DNA from: Fimbriimonadales bacterium
Lineage (GTDB): Bacteria; Armatimonadota; Fimbriimonadia; Fimbriimonadales; GBS-DC
Length of the DNA: 64,000 nt
Direction of reading: 5' to 3'
NCBI GenBank assembly: GCA_025998675.1
Contig: AP024673.1
Coordinates: 647,221 to 711,220 of the forward strand
The notes beneath the pieces are model-generated. The model was given only the letters and a program-made list of their open reading frames with translations. It made no database searches and was not told where the DNA came from. A program made the translations under genes and the position numbers. Of the stretch, positions 26,000 through 33,523 are shown in pieces (within the stretch, counting starts at the first letter, position 1; every line of letters begins with the position of its first letter).

Positions 26000-26360
26000 A
26001 TTGCTCCGGAGGCAGCTCGCGTTTGAGGGCGTCGAGGGTGGCTTGGAGCAGCTCGTCGCGCGTGCGGGCGAGTTTGAGTCGCTCCACCTGGGATTTGAGC
26101 AACTCGCGCTCGATTCGCGCGTGGTCGGGGTCGGCGGGCTGGCTTAGTTTGGCGAGGAGTTGCGCATGGTGTTTGCGGTGTTTGTAGAGGGTGTGGTCGC
26201 CGATAGCGTAGCCCATGCGCAGCAGGTCGCCCTCGATCTCGCGGATGGGTCGTCGTTGCTGGTATTGTTGGTAGAGCCACTCCTGCAGGCTCAGGGGGAG
26301 TTTGCAGGCTTTGCAAGGTTTGCGGATATAGTAGGCGAGCAGTCGCCAGTCAGCGGTCAT
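25953..26360 (-). CDS. Small phage protein with HTH-like N-terminus, possible small terminase
   Basis: The protein has 135 residues. CKACKLPLSLQEWLYQQYQQRRPIREIEGDLLRMGYAIGDHTLYKHRKH looks like a zinc-knuckle-like pair followed by an HTH recognition region. The remainder is a charged helical coil. This layout resembles DUF3486/Mu gp27-type small terminase proteins, but it lies far from the large terminase. It overlaps the upstream gene by 4 bases and the convergent gene by 47. Confidence 0.45.
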   Translation of the reverse strand: MTADWRLLAYYIRKPCKACKLPLSLQEWLYQQYQQRRPIREIEGDLLRMGYAIGDHTLYKHRKHHAQLLAKLSQPADPDHARIERELLKSQVERLKLARTRDELLQATLDALKRELPPEQFNKVLDALNSEAGEP

Positions 26361-26845
26361 GCGCTCTCACCTTGCCTGTGGCTGACGATGATCTGGAGCG
26401 AGATCGCCGCGACGCGGAGGTAGGGTTGCCCCGCGCCCTCGACAGCGGGGCTGAGGTCAACGAGGCGGGGGTACTGGATGAGGTAATCAGCGGATTGGGG
26501 AGCTCCCTCGAGGGTTTGCACAACGGCGTCGACGAGCCTGATGATTTGGCGCAGGAGCGTCTCCTCGTCGCGGTGGGCGTGGTAGATGTAGACGATGGCG
26601 GGGATGACCTTTTGCCTGCGGCTAACGCCTGCCCCGCCGAGGGTGCGTGTGGCAAGCTCTTCGCGGTCGAGGTCGATGGCGACGATGGGCATCTGGCTGG
26701 CGCGGCGGAGGTCGGGCGCGCCGAAGAGGTAGGCTTTGGGGACGGGAGTGTCGATGTATGGCGAGCCGTTGGCGTTGATGGTGTTATCCAGTTCAAATTC
26801 CAGATATGACAACACGGTCTGGATCGCGCGCTCGGTAAGACTCAC
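26357..26845 (-). CDS. Head-tail joining/tail terminator-like protein
   Basis: The protein has 162 residues. The alpha-beta pattern (ERAIQTVLSYLEFELDNT, MPIVAIDLDREELATRT, VIPAIVYIYHAHRDEETLLRQI, LRVAAISLQIIVSH) fits tail completion or tail terminator proteins, which lie next to the DUF1320 connector in Mu-like phages. It overlaps both neighbours by 4 bases. Function is inferred from fold pattern and context. Confidence 0.5.
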   Translation of the reverse strand: MSLTERAIQTVLSYLEFELDNTINANGSPYIDTPVPKAYLFGAPDLRRASQMPIVAIDLDREELATRTLGGAGVSRRQKVIPAIVYIYHAHRDEETLLRQIIRLVDAVVQTLEGAPQSADYLIQYPRLVDLSPAVEGAGQPYLRVAAISLQIIVSHRQGESA

Positions 26846-27258
26846 AACGACTCACCTGCCTTGTGTTTTGGCTCGGTTGGCTCGCCGAAGTCGGCGAAGG
26901 CGCCGCCGATGGGGGCGGACTGGGCGGGGAGTTGCGCCTCGCCGCGCATGATGTGTTTGAGGAGGTCTCTGGCGGCGCGGGCTTCGGGGGCGAATGGGTT
27001 GAATTGCGCCTGCGGGTAGGCGAGGGCGTAGATGCGTTCGGCGGCGAGGCTGAGCGCAAGCCCCCGCACAAAGAGGATCGATTCCGCGTCTGTGAGGGGG
27101 ATAACATAGCGATTTTGCAAGTAGGAGTGAATCTCGGCTTCCACCTGCTCCAGGATGGCTTCAGCCTGGGCTGCGGTGGGCACAGTGCTTGCGCCGAGCG
27201 CGATCTGGGCGTCGACGAGTTTGGGTTGGAGGTCGCTGATGGATGTGTATCGGGGCAT
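26842..27258 (-). CDS. Mu gp36-like connector protein (DUF1320)
   Basis: The protein has 138 residues and starts MPRYTSISDLQPKLVDAQIA. The DUF1320 pattern is visible: an N-terminal 'Y....DL....' followed by EAILEQVEAEIHSYLQNRYVIPL and LALSLAAERIYALAY. These proteins form the head completion ring below the portal. The ATG lies 6 bases after TATACT, so the message is leaderless and this is the first gene of a three-gene operon. Confidence 0.75.
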   Translation of the reverse strand: MPRYTSISDLQPKLVDAQIALGASTVPTAAQAEAILEQVEAEIHSYLQNRYVIPLTDAESILFVRGLALSLAAERIYALAYPQAQFNPFAPEARAARDLLKHIMRGEAQLPAQSAPIGGAFADFGEPTEPKHKAGESL

Positions 27259-27279
27259 GTGGGGAGTATACCTGATTTT

Positions 27280-27317
27280 GCCCTCACCCCTTGCCCCTCT
27301 CCCAGAGGGAGAGGGGT
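27280..27317. repeat. GC-rich palindromic repeat between tape measure and connector genes
   Basis: CTCTCCCAGAGGGAGAGG-type stem in the short gap 27259-27322. Confidence 0.75.
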
Positions 27318-27322
27318 TGTCG

Positions 27323-30300
27323 CTACAGGGCGTTGCTGACGAGGGCGCGGGAGATCTCACGGTTATCGAGGTAGAGGCGGATGGAGTTGTTGATTTGCCG
27401 TTGGGTCTGTGGGGTTAAGTTGGGGTCGAAGGCGGCGCGGTATCGCCCTCTGCCCATCCCGAATTGCGATTTGATGCGGTTGCGGAGTTCGTCGGTGTGG
27501 GAGTAGAGTCCTGTGCTGAGGGGGATGATTTTGGGTTTTGGAGGTTCACTGCGCCTGCCCCCGAGCAGCCCGCCAAGCAGCCCGCCGACGAAGGCGCCGA
27601 TGGGTCCGCCGATTGCCATGCCGATGCCTGCGCCGATGGCGGAGCCTGTGGGGTTGAGTCCGAGCATTTGCCCGCCGAGGTAGCCAAGCCCCGCTGCGCC
27701 GAGGATTTTGCCGAAGGGCGACGCGAAGAAGTTGCCGAGCGCGCCCGCTCCGCCTGCGCCGCCGATTGCGCTTGCGGCGTCGCCCCCAGCAAGTTGGTTG
27801 GCGACGCCGCCGAAGATGGCGCGTCCGAGTTGCGCCGCCCAGGACTGGAAGACCTGCAGGAGGGGGTTGAGCAGCTCGCGCAGGAGGATGCGCAGGAGGG
27901 AGCGACCGAGGTCGCGGAAGAAATCGGCGAATACATCTTTGGTTTTGCGCAGTCCGAGCAGGGCGTCGGCGAGGTTGTCGGTGAGTCGCTGGGAGAGGTC
28001 ATAGACGGCGCGCCGCCAGACCTCGAAGGGGTTATGCTCGTCGGCGACGACGGCGAGGTTGCGGAGCTGGCGTTCGATTTGCATCAGCCCTGCTTGTGTG
28101 CGGGCGATTTCGAGTTCCGTTTGCGCGCGTTGGAGGGCGAGCTGCTGAGCGAGGGCGAGGTTGCCTTCCAGCGCGGCGCGCATTTGGGCTATCTCGAGGC
28201 GTTCGGTTTCGGTTTTTAGCAGCTCGAGCGCAGCAAGGAGCGATTGTTTCTGTTGCTGCAGATACTTTGTTTGCGCCTGCGCGATTGCTTGCTCCTGCGC
28301 GGCGAGAATCTCGCGAGACGCGCCTTGTTGTTGGAGCATCTGCAGGGTATCGCGTGCGTTTTGGAGTTCAGCTTCGGCGAGCACGAGCGCGGATTCGGAG
28401 CGCAGTTTATTGAGTTCGCGTTCCACTTGAGCTGTCTGGAGGGCGAGTTGGTACTGCTCTTCGGCGCGCTTGCGCTGCTCGTCGGCGATTTGTTGCTCCA
28501 GTTGCTGACGGCGGCGCGCGATTTGCTCCTGAATGAGTTGGATCTGGGCGACGCTGACGGCGGCGCGTGCGCGGTCGCCTTGCAGTATGCCTTGCGCGAG
28601 ATCGGCGGCGTGGGGCGCGCTGAGCATGGCTTGGAGCGCGGGGAGTTGGCGCATCGCCTCTTGGGGCGAGAGCGCGCTGATGCGCTCCTCCATCAGGCGC
28701 GTCTGGAGCGCGTGGAGTTCGCGCTGTGCCTGGGCGAGTTGTTCGCGCTGGATGCGGATCTGTTGCTCGGCTTGCTCTTGTTGTCGCTTTTTGGCGTCGG
28801 CGATTTGCTGCTCGAGGTTAAGGATGTTTTGCAAAATTTCGCGGCGTGTTTGCTCGGCGATGGTAGCTCGTTCGCGGGAGGAGGGGGGCCTGCCGAGCGC
28901 GGCGCGGGCTTCGGACTCGCGCAGGCGCGTATAGGCGGGGAGCAGTTGTTGGAGCTGGGAGCGCACCTGGGCGAGCTGCTGGGCGGCGGCTGCGAGGTCG
29001 CCTTGAGCGATAGCGGCGCTGATGGAAGGGATACGGAGCTCGGCGGCTTGGCGGGCGAGGTCTAAGGCGGCGCGCCTTTGGGCGAGGGGGTCTTGGCGGG
29101 CGCGCGGGGGTGTAGTCGATGCTGCGCCGCCGACGCCGAGGCTGGCGGGGGTGAGGGTTTGAGGTGTCGCAGGCGCGTTGGGGGTTAATGTGGCAAAAAA
29201 CGCTTGTCTTGCGGCGCGCATGCGATCTTGAGGTGTATTGCCTTGCGCGGCGGCGATGATTTCGGGGTGGCGACGCAGATAGTCCTGGGCGCGCTGGCGG
29301 AGCGCGGTCAGGTTGCTGCGCAGGTCAGGCTGCCTGCGCACCATTTCGCGTTCGACGGCGGCGAGCGCGTCGGTGTATTCGGCGGTTTGAGCCGAGGCGG
29401 TGGCGGGCGTCAAGGCGAGCGAGGCGACGCCGCCCGCGCGCAGCAGTGCGGCGGCGTTGCCAAGACGGGAGAGCCACCGAGCTGCGCCAGCAGCGGCGGC
29501 GGGGATGGCGCGGAGCGCGTTGATAAGCGCAACTGCTCCTTTGAGCAGGTTAGCAAGTGCGGATGTGGCAAGCGCGGCGGGACCGGCGAGGGCGATTGCG
29601 CCGACGGCGATATTGCGCAGGGGTTCGGGCAGGGCGGCGAGCGCGCTAAGCAGGGACTGGGCGACTTTGAGTAGGGACATGCCCACGGCGGCGAGGTCTT
29701 GCAAGGATTTGGCAAGCGAGCGCGCCAACGGCTCCAGCTCGCCCGACTGCGCCATGCGCGTGAGCTGCTCATTAACGCCTTTGAGGATGTCCACCAGCGC
29801 GCGGGAGAGGGGTGTGCCTGCAGAGGTGAGGATGCGGTTGAGGTTGTCCTGCAGGTTGGAGAGTTGCCCGACGGGGGTGTTCATCAGCTCCTTGCGCAGC
29901 TCGCCGAAGTTGCGGGTGAGTCCGTTGACGAGCGCGGCGAGGGCTTGCGCCCCGCCGACCGTGCGTTTGCCCTCCATGAGTTCCGACATTTGGGTGGATG
30001 TCAGCCCCAGCTCTTGCTGGATAATGCGCAGGGCGGGTACGCCTGCGTCGGTGAGCTGGTTGATCTCCTCCATCGAGAGCCTGCCCTTGGCGGCGATTTG
30101 CGCAAACGCGCGGGCGATGCGTTCGGCGGTGTATTCGGATGCGTCGCCCGTGGCGGCGAGGGCGGCGTCGATGCCGCGCAAGATGGGGAGAATGGCTTCG
30201 GGTTTGATTTGGGCGGCGAGCAGTTGCTGTGCGCTGCGGAGCATTGTGGCGCGCTGCATGACGGATTGCGCCGCCTCGCGGTTGATATCCTCAAAAAGTT

Positions 30301-30607
30301 TGCGTCCTACTTGTGCGGAGCCTGTGAGGGTGCGCAAGGCGGCTTCGGTCGCCATCGCCTGGTTGCCCGCGCGGACGAGGGCGGCGGTGAGCGCGCCCAT
30401 CGCGCCCGTGAGGACTAAGCCAACATTGCGGGCGGTTCGGCTGATGTCGCCGAGTTTGGTTTCGATTCGGGCAAGACTAAGCGCGGATCGCTGGCTGGTT
30501 TGCTGGGCAGCGCGCTCAAGTTGTGCGAACGCCTTTTGGACATCCGCAAAGGCTTGCCTGACGCCCGCGAGGGTTTGGGCGTCGATGGTGATGGTGAGGT
30601 CTGCCAT
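27323..30607 (-). CDS. Tail tape measure protein
   Basis: The protein has 1094 residues. The N-terminal region (SALSLARIETKLGDISRTARNVG, LDAGVPALRIIQQELGLT, FGELRKELMNTPVGQL) matches tape measure proteins. Hydrophobic segments lie at about 320-420. A long Q/A/R/E-rich coiled coil covers about 500-870, and a glycine-rich hydrophobic tail lies near 960-1055. Its length sets tail length, consistent with a siphovirus tail of roughly 160 nm by the usual rule of thumb. The ATG lies 12 bases after GGTATAAT. A TTTTGCAAAATT palindrome lies at 28827-28838. It is not next to its chaperone gene, which is unusual. Confidence 0.88.
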   Translation of the reverse strand: MADLTITIDAQTLAGVRQAFADVQKAFAQLERAAQQTSQRSALSLARIETKLGDISRTARNVGLVLTGAMGALTAALVRAGNQAMATEAALRTLTGSAQVGRKLFEDINREAAQSVMQRATMLRSAQQLLAAQIKPEAILPILRGIDAALAATGDASEYTAERIARAFAQIAAKGRLSMEEINQLTDAGVPALRIIQQELGLTSTQMSELMEGKRTVGGAQALAALVNGLTRNFGELRKELMNTPVGQLSNLQDNLNRILTSAGTPLSRALVDILKGVNEQLTRMAQSGELEPLARSLAKSLQDLAAVGMSLLKVAQSLLSALAALPEPLRNIAVGAIALAGPAALATSALANLLKGAVALINALRAIPAAAAGAARWLSRLGNAAALLRAGGVASLALTPATASAQTAEYTDALAAVEREMVRRQPDLRSNLTALRQRAQDYLRRHPEIIAAAQGNTPQDRMRAARQAFFATLTPNAPATPQTLTPASLGVGGAASTTPPRARQDPLAQRRAALDLARQAAELRIPSISAAIAQGDLAAAAQQLAQVRSQLQQLLPAYTRLRESEARAALGRPPSSRERATIAEQTRREILQNILNLEQQIADAKKRQQEQAEQQIRIQREQLAQAQRELHALQTRLMEERISALSPQEAMRQLPALQAMLSAPHAADLAQGILQGDRARAAVSVAQIQLIQEQIARRRQQLEQQIADEQRKRAEEQYQLALQTAQVERELNKLRSESALVLAEAELQNARDTLQMLQQQGASREILAAQEQAIAQAQTKYLQQQKQSLLAALELLKTETERLEIAQMRAALEGNLALAQQLALQRAQTELEIARTQAGLMQIERQLRNLAVVADEHNPFEVWRRAVYDLSQRLTDNLADALLGLRKTKDVFADFFRDLGRSLLRILLRELLNPLLQVFQSWAAQLGRAIFGGVANQLAGGDAASAIGGAGGAGALGNFFASPFGKILGAAGLGYLGGQMLGLNPTGSAIGAGIGMAIGGPIGAFVGGLLGGLLGGRRSEPPKPKIIPLSTGLYSHTDELRNRIKSQFGMGRGRYRAAFDPNLTPQTQRQINNSIRLYLDNREISRALVSNAL
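28827..28838. repeat. Internal TTTTGCAAAATT palindrome
   Basis: Identical to the phage-end core. It lies inside the tape measure gene. Confidence 0.7.
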
Positions 30608-30649
30608 GGGGCGCGGGGATTATACCTGTTTCGCCCTCGCCCTTCCGCG

Positions 30650-30835
30650 TCAGAGCGACTCTATTTGCTCGATTGCCCAGCGCCGGAGCGCGGACTCGAT
30701 GTCGTCGATGGTTTGCTCGCTGAGTTTGAGCTGGCGAGCAAGATCGTGTTTGCGCGCGGCGGGGAGCCGCAGGGCGCGCTCGTCGAGCCAGCGGATGAGG
30801 GCGGGCTTAATCAGTCGGATTATCCAGCGATGCAT
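30650..30835 (-). CDS. Small basic phage protein
   Basis: The protein has 61 residues, starts MHRWIIRLIKPALIRWLDER and is helical and basic. It overlaps the end of the upstream 95-residue gene by 29 bases. It could be a small connector or DNA-binding factor. Support comes from operon position only, and function is unknown. Confidence 0.45.
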   Translation of the reverse strand: MHRWIIRLIKPALIRWLDERALRLPAARKHDLARQLKLSEQTIDDIESALRRWAIEQIESL

Positions 30836-31094
30836 CTGGGACCACCTTGCGTTTGCGGGGTTTAGCCCTCGCCTTTTGCTCCTCTCCCGCGAATTTCCCC
30901 TCACCCCCTTGCCCCCTCTCCGTAAACGGAGAGGGGGAATTTGCTTGCGCGAGGAGATTTTGCAATTGCTCGGCGAGGTTCGTGTTGTGGAGCCTGTCGT
31001 ACTCGGAGGCATAGAGCAGGGCGGAGCCGGGAGTTTTGACGCCCTGCTCTATGAGCGCAAGGAGACGATCGAGGAGGTCGTTAGTCTTACGCAT
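30807..31094 (-). CDS. Small phage head-region protein carrying an in-frame GC-rich repeat
   Basis: The protein has 95 residues. The ATG at 31094 overlaps the capsid stop by 8 bases, so translation is coupled. Residues 1-50 are helical (KTNDLLDRLLALIEQGVKTPG). NSPSPFTERGQGGEGKF comes from the palindromic repeat at 30900-30939, and the tail is basic (KARAKPRKRKVVP). Function is unknown. A role as capsid-associated factor is only suggested by position. Confidence 0.5.
   Translation of the reverse strand: MRKTNDLLDRLLALIEQGVKTPGSALLYASEYDRLHNTNLAEQLQNLLAQANSPSPFTERGQGGEGKFAGEEQKARAKPRKRKVVPDASLDNPTD
30865..30939. repeat. GC-rich palindromic repeats inside a small head-region gene
   Basis: A CTCTCCGTAAACGGAGAGG stem plus a half copy. 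They are read in frame. Confidence 0.75.
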
Positions 31095-31995
31095 TGGCAA
31101 CTCGGATGGCAGTCTGCCAGAAGGCAGGGGCGACGGCGTAGCGCCCGTCGACGCCGATCAGGAATCGCTTATTGTGGAACAGCTCGGTCTCGGCGACGAC
31201 GGAATTGAAGTCCTGCAACCGGGCGGCGCGTCGGATTTGGACGAGCGCAGGCTTGACAGGATGCTCGAGGCACATCGCGATCCAGTCCGTCTGGTCGGTC
31301 AAGTATGGGTTGACGATGATTTCGAGGTTTTGGTACCACCTGTTGTTTGTGTTGGCAATCGTCTGGGCGGACTGGATGGTACGGAATTTACCGATGAGCG
31401 CGGGCGGGCACATCACATGCGTCACGCGCAGGGGTCGCCCGCCAATCATGATGGGGTCGCCTCGGTCGTTTCTGAATGAGGCGAAGCGCGCGTCGGCGGC
31501 GTCGAGGTCGGCGATGATTTGGTCCAGGTTTGTCCCTGCGCCTGTGATGATGTTGCTCTGCACACCGCTTTGCCCCTCGCTGTGGTTTGCGCTAAAGAGC
31601 GGCTGCCCGTCGTAGCCCACAGGGTTGGCGTCAAACAGGCGCAGCGCGAGTTCGGAGGGGTGGTTGCGCGCTTGACGGGCGAGCATCTCGATTGCCGGGC
31701 GATAGAGTCCGATGCGGTCGTCCTCGATGGCGTTCCGGTCGATGGCGATAGTCTCTTGCCAGTCGCGGTTTTCGATCGCATACTCAAACGCGCTGAGCTT
31801 GTCGATGACGCGCGAGCCGACCCACTCTTTGAGCGAGGGGATCGCGCCGAGCCAGTTGTGGACTTCGGTTTGCCCGCCCGAGGGCACCTCCATCGCGTAC
31901 ACCTGATAATCAGGCAACTGCTCGTCGTAGATCTGCGAAAAGAGCGTCCGCACAGATTCGTAGATGCTGGTGAGCGTGCTGATGTCGATGGACAT
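31087..31995 (-). CDS. Major capsid protein, Mu gpT-like
   Basis: The protein has 302 residues, close to Mu gpT (~305). Family signs are YQVYAMEVPSGGQTEVHNWLGAIPSLKEWVGSR, IENRDWQETIAIDRNAIEDDRIGLY, and FDANPVGYDGQPLFSANH, followed by a C-terminal NLEIIVNPYLTDQTDWI. It forms the icosahedral head shell (HK97 fold). The ATG is 11 bases after the decoration-protein stop, with a good AGGAGG site. Confidence 0.92.
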   Translation of the reverse strand: MSIDISTLTSIYESVRTLFSQIYDEQLPDYQVYAMEVPSGGQTEVHNWLGAIPSLKEWVGSRVIDKLSAFEYAIENRDWQETIAIDRNAIEDDRIGLYRPAIEMLARQARNHPSELALRLFDANPVGYDGQPLFSANHSEGQSGVQSNIITGAGTNLDQIIADLDAADARFASFRNDRGDPIMIGGRPLRVTHVMCPPALIGKFRTIQSAQTIANTNNRWYQNLEIIVNPYLTDQTDWIAMCLEHPVKPALVQIRRAARLQDFNSVVAETELFHNKRFLIGVDGRYAVAPAFWQTAIRVANA

Positions 31996-32006
31996 GGTCT
32001 ACCTCC

Positions 32007-32522
32007 TTAGATGTCGTAGTTGTTGTGCTGGTCGCGCAGAGTTGAGAGGACGCCCGACTCGCTTGCGTCGTAGGTGGCGTCGATGGTGGAGCTGGGCGCT
32101 CCGAGCGGCACGCCGGGGTAGGGGATATAGACCCAGACCCCATCTGGGTCGACGGCGACGATTTTGCCGACTTTGACGCGGTTCGTGGTGAGCGTTACTG
32201 AGACGGTGTTGTCGTCAACGCAGTAGGCGACGCGCCCGATGTGGGTGCTATTGATTGTGCCGCTGGCGTTGAACTTGAAGGCGCGCCCATAGAGCACCTC
32301 CACCGCGCGCGCGCCGTTTGAAGCGGTGTTGTTGACGGCGCGTTTGGCGGCGACGCCGAGGATGACGCGGTTGGATGCGTCGCTGGCGGGCACGGCAAAA
32401 CCGCTGGTTGTATCGAGCGCGACCAGTGCGCCTGCGTAGATGGTGGTGTTGGCGGCGACGCCGACGACGCTGGACGTTGGGGCGCGTTCGGGCGTGAGCC
32501 TGTCGGTAGTGAGCATTGGCAT
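32007..32522 (-). CDS. Head decoration-like protein
   Basis: The protein has 171 residues of mostly beta strands (TTIYAGALVALDTTSGFAVPA, VILGVAAKRAVNNT, GRAFKFNASGTINSTHIGRVAYCVDD, VGKIVAVDPDGVWVYIPYPG). This fits the DUF2190-type or Mu-like capsid-stabilising proteins placed between protease and capsid genes. It follows the protease stop by 1 base. Precise family membership is not proven. Confidence 0.6.
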   Translation of the reverse strand: MPMLTTDRLTPERAPTSSVVGVAANTTIYAGALVALDTTSGFAVPASDASNRVILGVAAKRAVNNTASNGARAVEVLYGRAFKFNASGTINSTHIGRVAYCVDDNTVSVTLTTNRVKVGKIVAVDPDGVWVYIPYPGVPLGAPSSTIDATYDASESGVLSTLRDQHNNYDI

Positions 32523-32523
32523 C

Positions 32524-33399
32524 TCAGACTCCCTCCTTGCGGTTGTATTTGAGGTAGGTTTCCTCGCTCACGCCGAGCTGAGTAAGGTACTTGCGGGTAG
32601 CGGGGTCAATCTCGGTCTGTTGGGCAGGCTTGGGCTGTGCGGATTGGGAGAGCTTAACAAGGGCGACGGGGTTGTTGCGCAGACTATTCAGGGCGTCAGT
32701 GCGGTCCGGTTCGGGCATACGCGCGAGCATCGCGGCGAATTGGCGCGCGACGGCGGGCGGTATGGCGTGATCGCCGTCGTAGCGCCACGACTCGATTTCG
32801 CGCTGCAGCGACTCGATTGTGCGCTCGGTTTCGCGTTGTTGCGCCTCGCTGGTGAGTCTTACGATGTGTTGCTCCATCTGCTCCAACCGTTGCAGGATGG
32901 GCTGGAGCGCGGCGGTCAGATGGTCTTGGGTCATAGTGGATTCCTCCTGAATTGGGATTGGGGGCGCGTAGAGGGTGATTGCGTCCTCGCGCGAGAGCAT
33001 GATGGCGGCGGCGCCGTATTGGGCGGGGTCGTTGGTGAGGGCTACGTGCAGCAGCGACCAGCCCTCGATGGCCTCGCCTGACGGCAAGCGGAGGTTATAG
33101 GCGAGTCCTGGCGAGACGTAGCCGTAGGCGCGCTGCTGCACAACGAGCGTCTCGCCTTCGGGCGTGAGCTCAAATTCGGCGTATAGCCCCTCATCGTCCT
33201 CGCGCAGGTTGCGGAGCCAGCCGACGGCGCGCATGCCCCAGTGCCCTTCGCGCAGGTCGGGGGTTTGAGGGTTGCGCCCCGCTTGGTAGTTGTCAAGGAT
33301 GGACCGCCCGACCTCAGAGACGAGGATGGGCAGCCCGTCATAGTTGGGCAGGTACGACGGTTTGCCGTTATGGTTGTAGGCAAGGATTCTTGCGGTCAT
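32524..33399 (-). CDS. Head maturation protease/scaffold, Mu gpI-like
   Basis: The protein has 291 residues. The protease half (1-150) has PILVSEVGRSILDNYQAGRNP, LREGHWGMRAVGWLRNLREDDEGLYAEFELTPEG and YGYVSPGLAYN, which is the Mu I-protein pattern. The second half is a charged coiled coil typical of the scaffold portion (LQPILQRLEQMEQHIVRLTSE). It should cleave scaffold and capsid during maturation. A TATAAT lies about 37 bases before the ATG, and GAGGAGAGG-like sequence precedes it. The block protease-decoration-capsid is the standard Mu order. Confidence 0.85.
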   Translation of the reverse strand: MTARILAYNHNGKPSYLPNYDGLPILVSEVGRSILDNYQAGRNPQTPDLREGHWGMRAVGWLRNLREDDEGLYAEFELTPEGETLVVQQRAYGYVSPGLAYNLRLPSGEAIEGWSLLHVALTNDPAQYGAAAIMLSREDAITLYAPPIPIQEESTMTQDHLTAALQPILQRLEQMEQHIVRLTSEAQQRETERTIESLQREIESWRYDGDHAIPPAVARQFAAMLARMPEPDRTDALNSLRNNPVALVKLSQSAQPKPAQQTEIDPATRKYLTQLGVSEETYLKYNRKEGV

Positions 33400-33472
33400 G
33401 GGTTAGTGAGGAGAGGATAAGTGGAGTATGCGGTTATTATACCTGATGCGTGCAAGGATTGCAAGGGTTTTG

Positions 33473-33509
33473 CCCTCGCCCCTTACCCCTCTCCCAGAGG
33501 GAGAGAGGA
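33473..33509. repeat. GC-rich palindromic repeat between terminase and protease genes
   Basis: CTCTCCCAGAGGGAGAG stem in the gap 33400-33523. Nothing else is seen there apart from the protease promoter. Confidence 0.75.
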
Positions 33510-33523
33510 TGGGCGGCGCGCAA

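Noticed and set aside
27323-30607. Long open frames on the plus strand opposite the tape measure gene
   Set aside because: They are GC-driven mirror frames with repetitive serine/alanine/arginine-rich products and no motifs. The minus-strand tape measure protein is clear.
15318-30607. Contractile (myovirus) tail as in Mu itself
   Set aside because: No sheath, gpP/gp45-like baseplate or spike genes were found. The tube, Dit-like and hub-like genes fit a siphovirus tail.
30650-30660. Small RNA or tRNA genes in phage gaps
   Set aside because: No cloverleaf or conserved TTC-arm was recognised. The gaps are explained by palindromic repeats and promoters.
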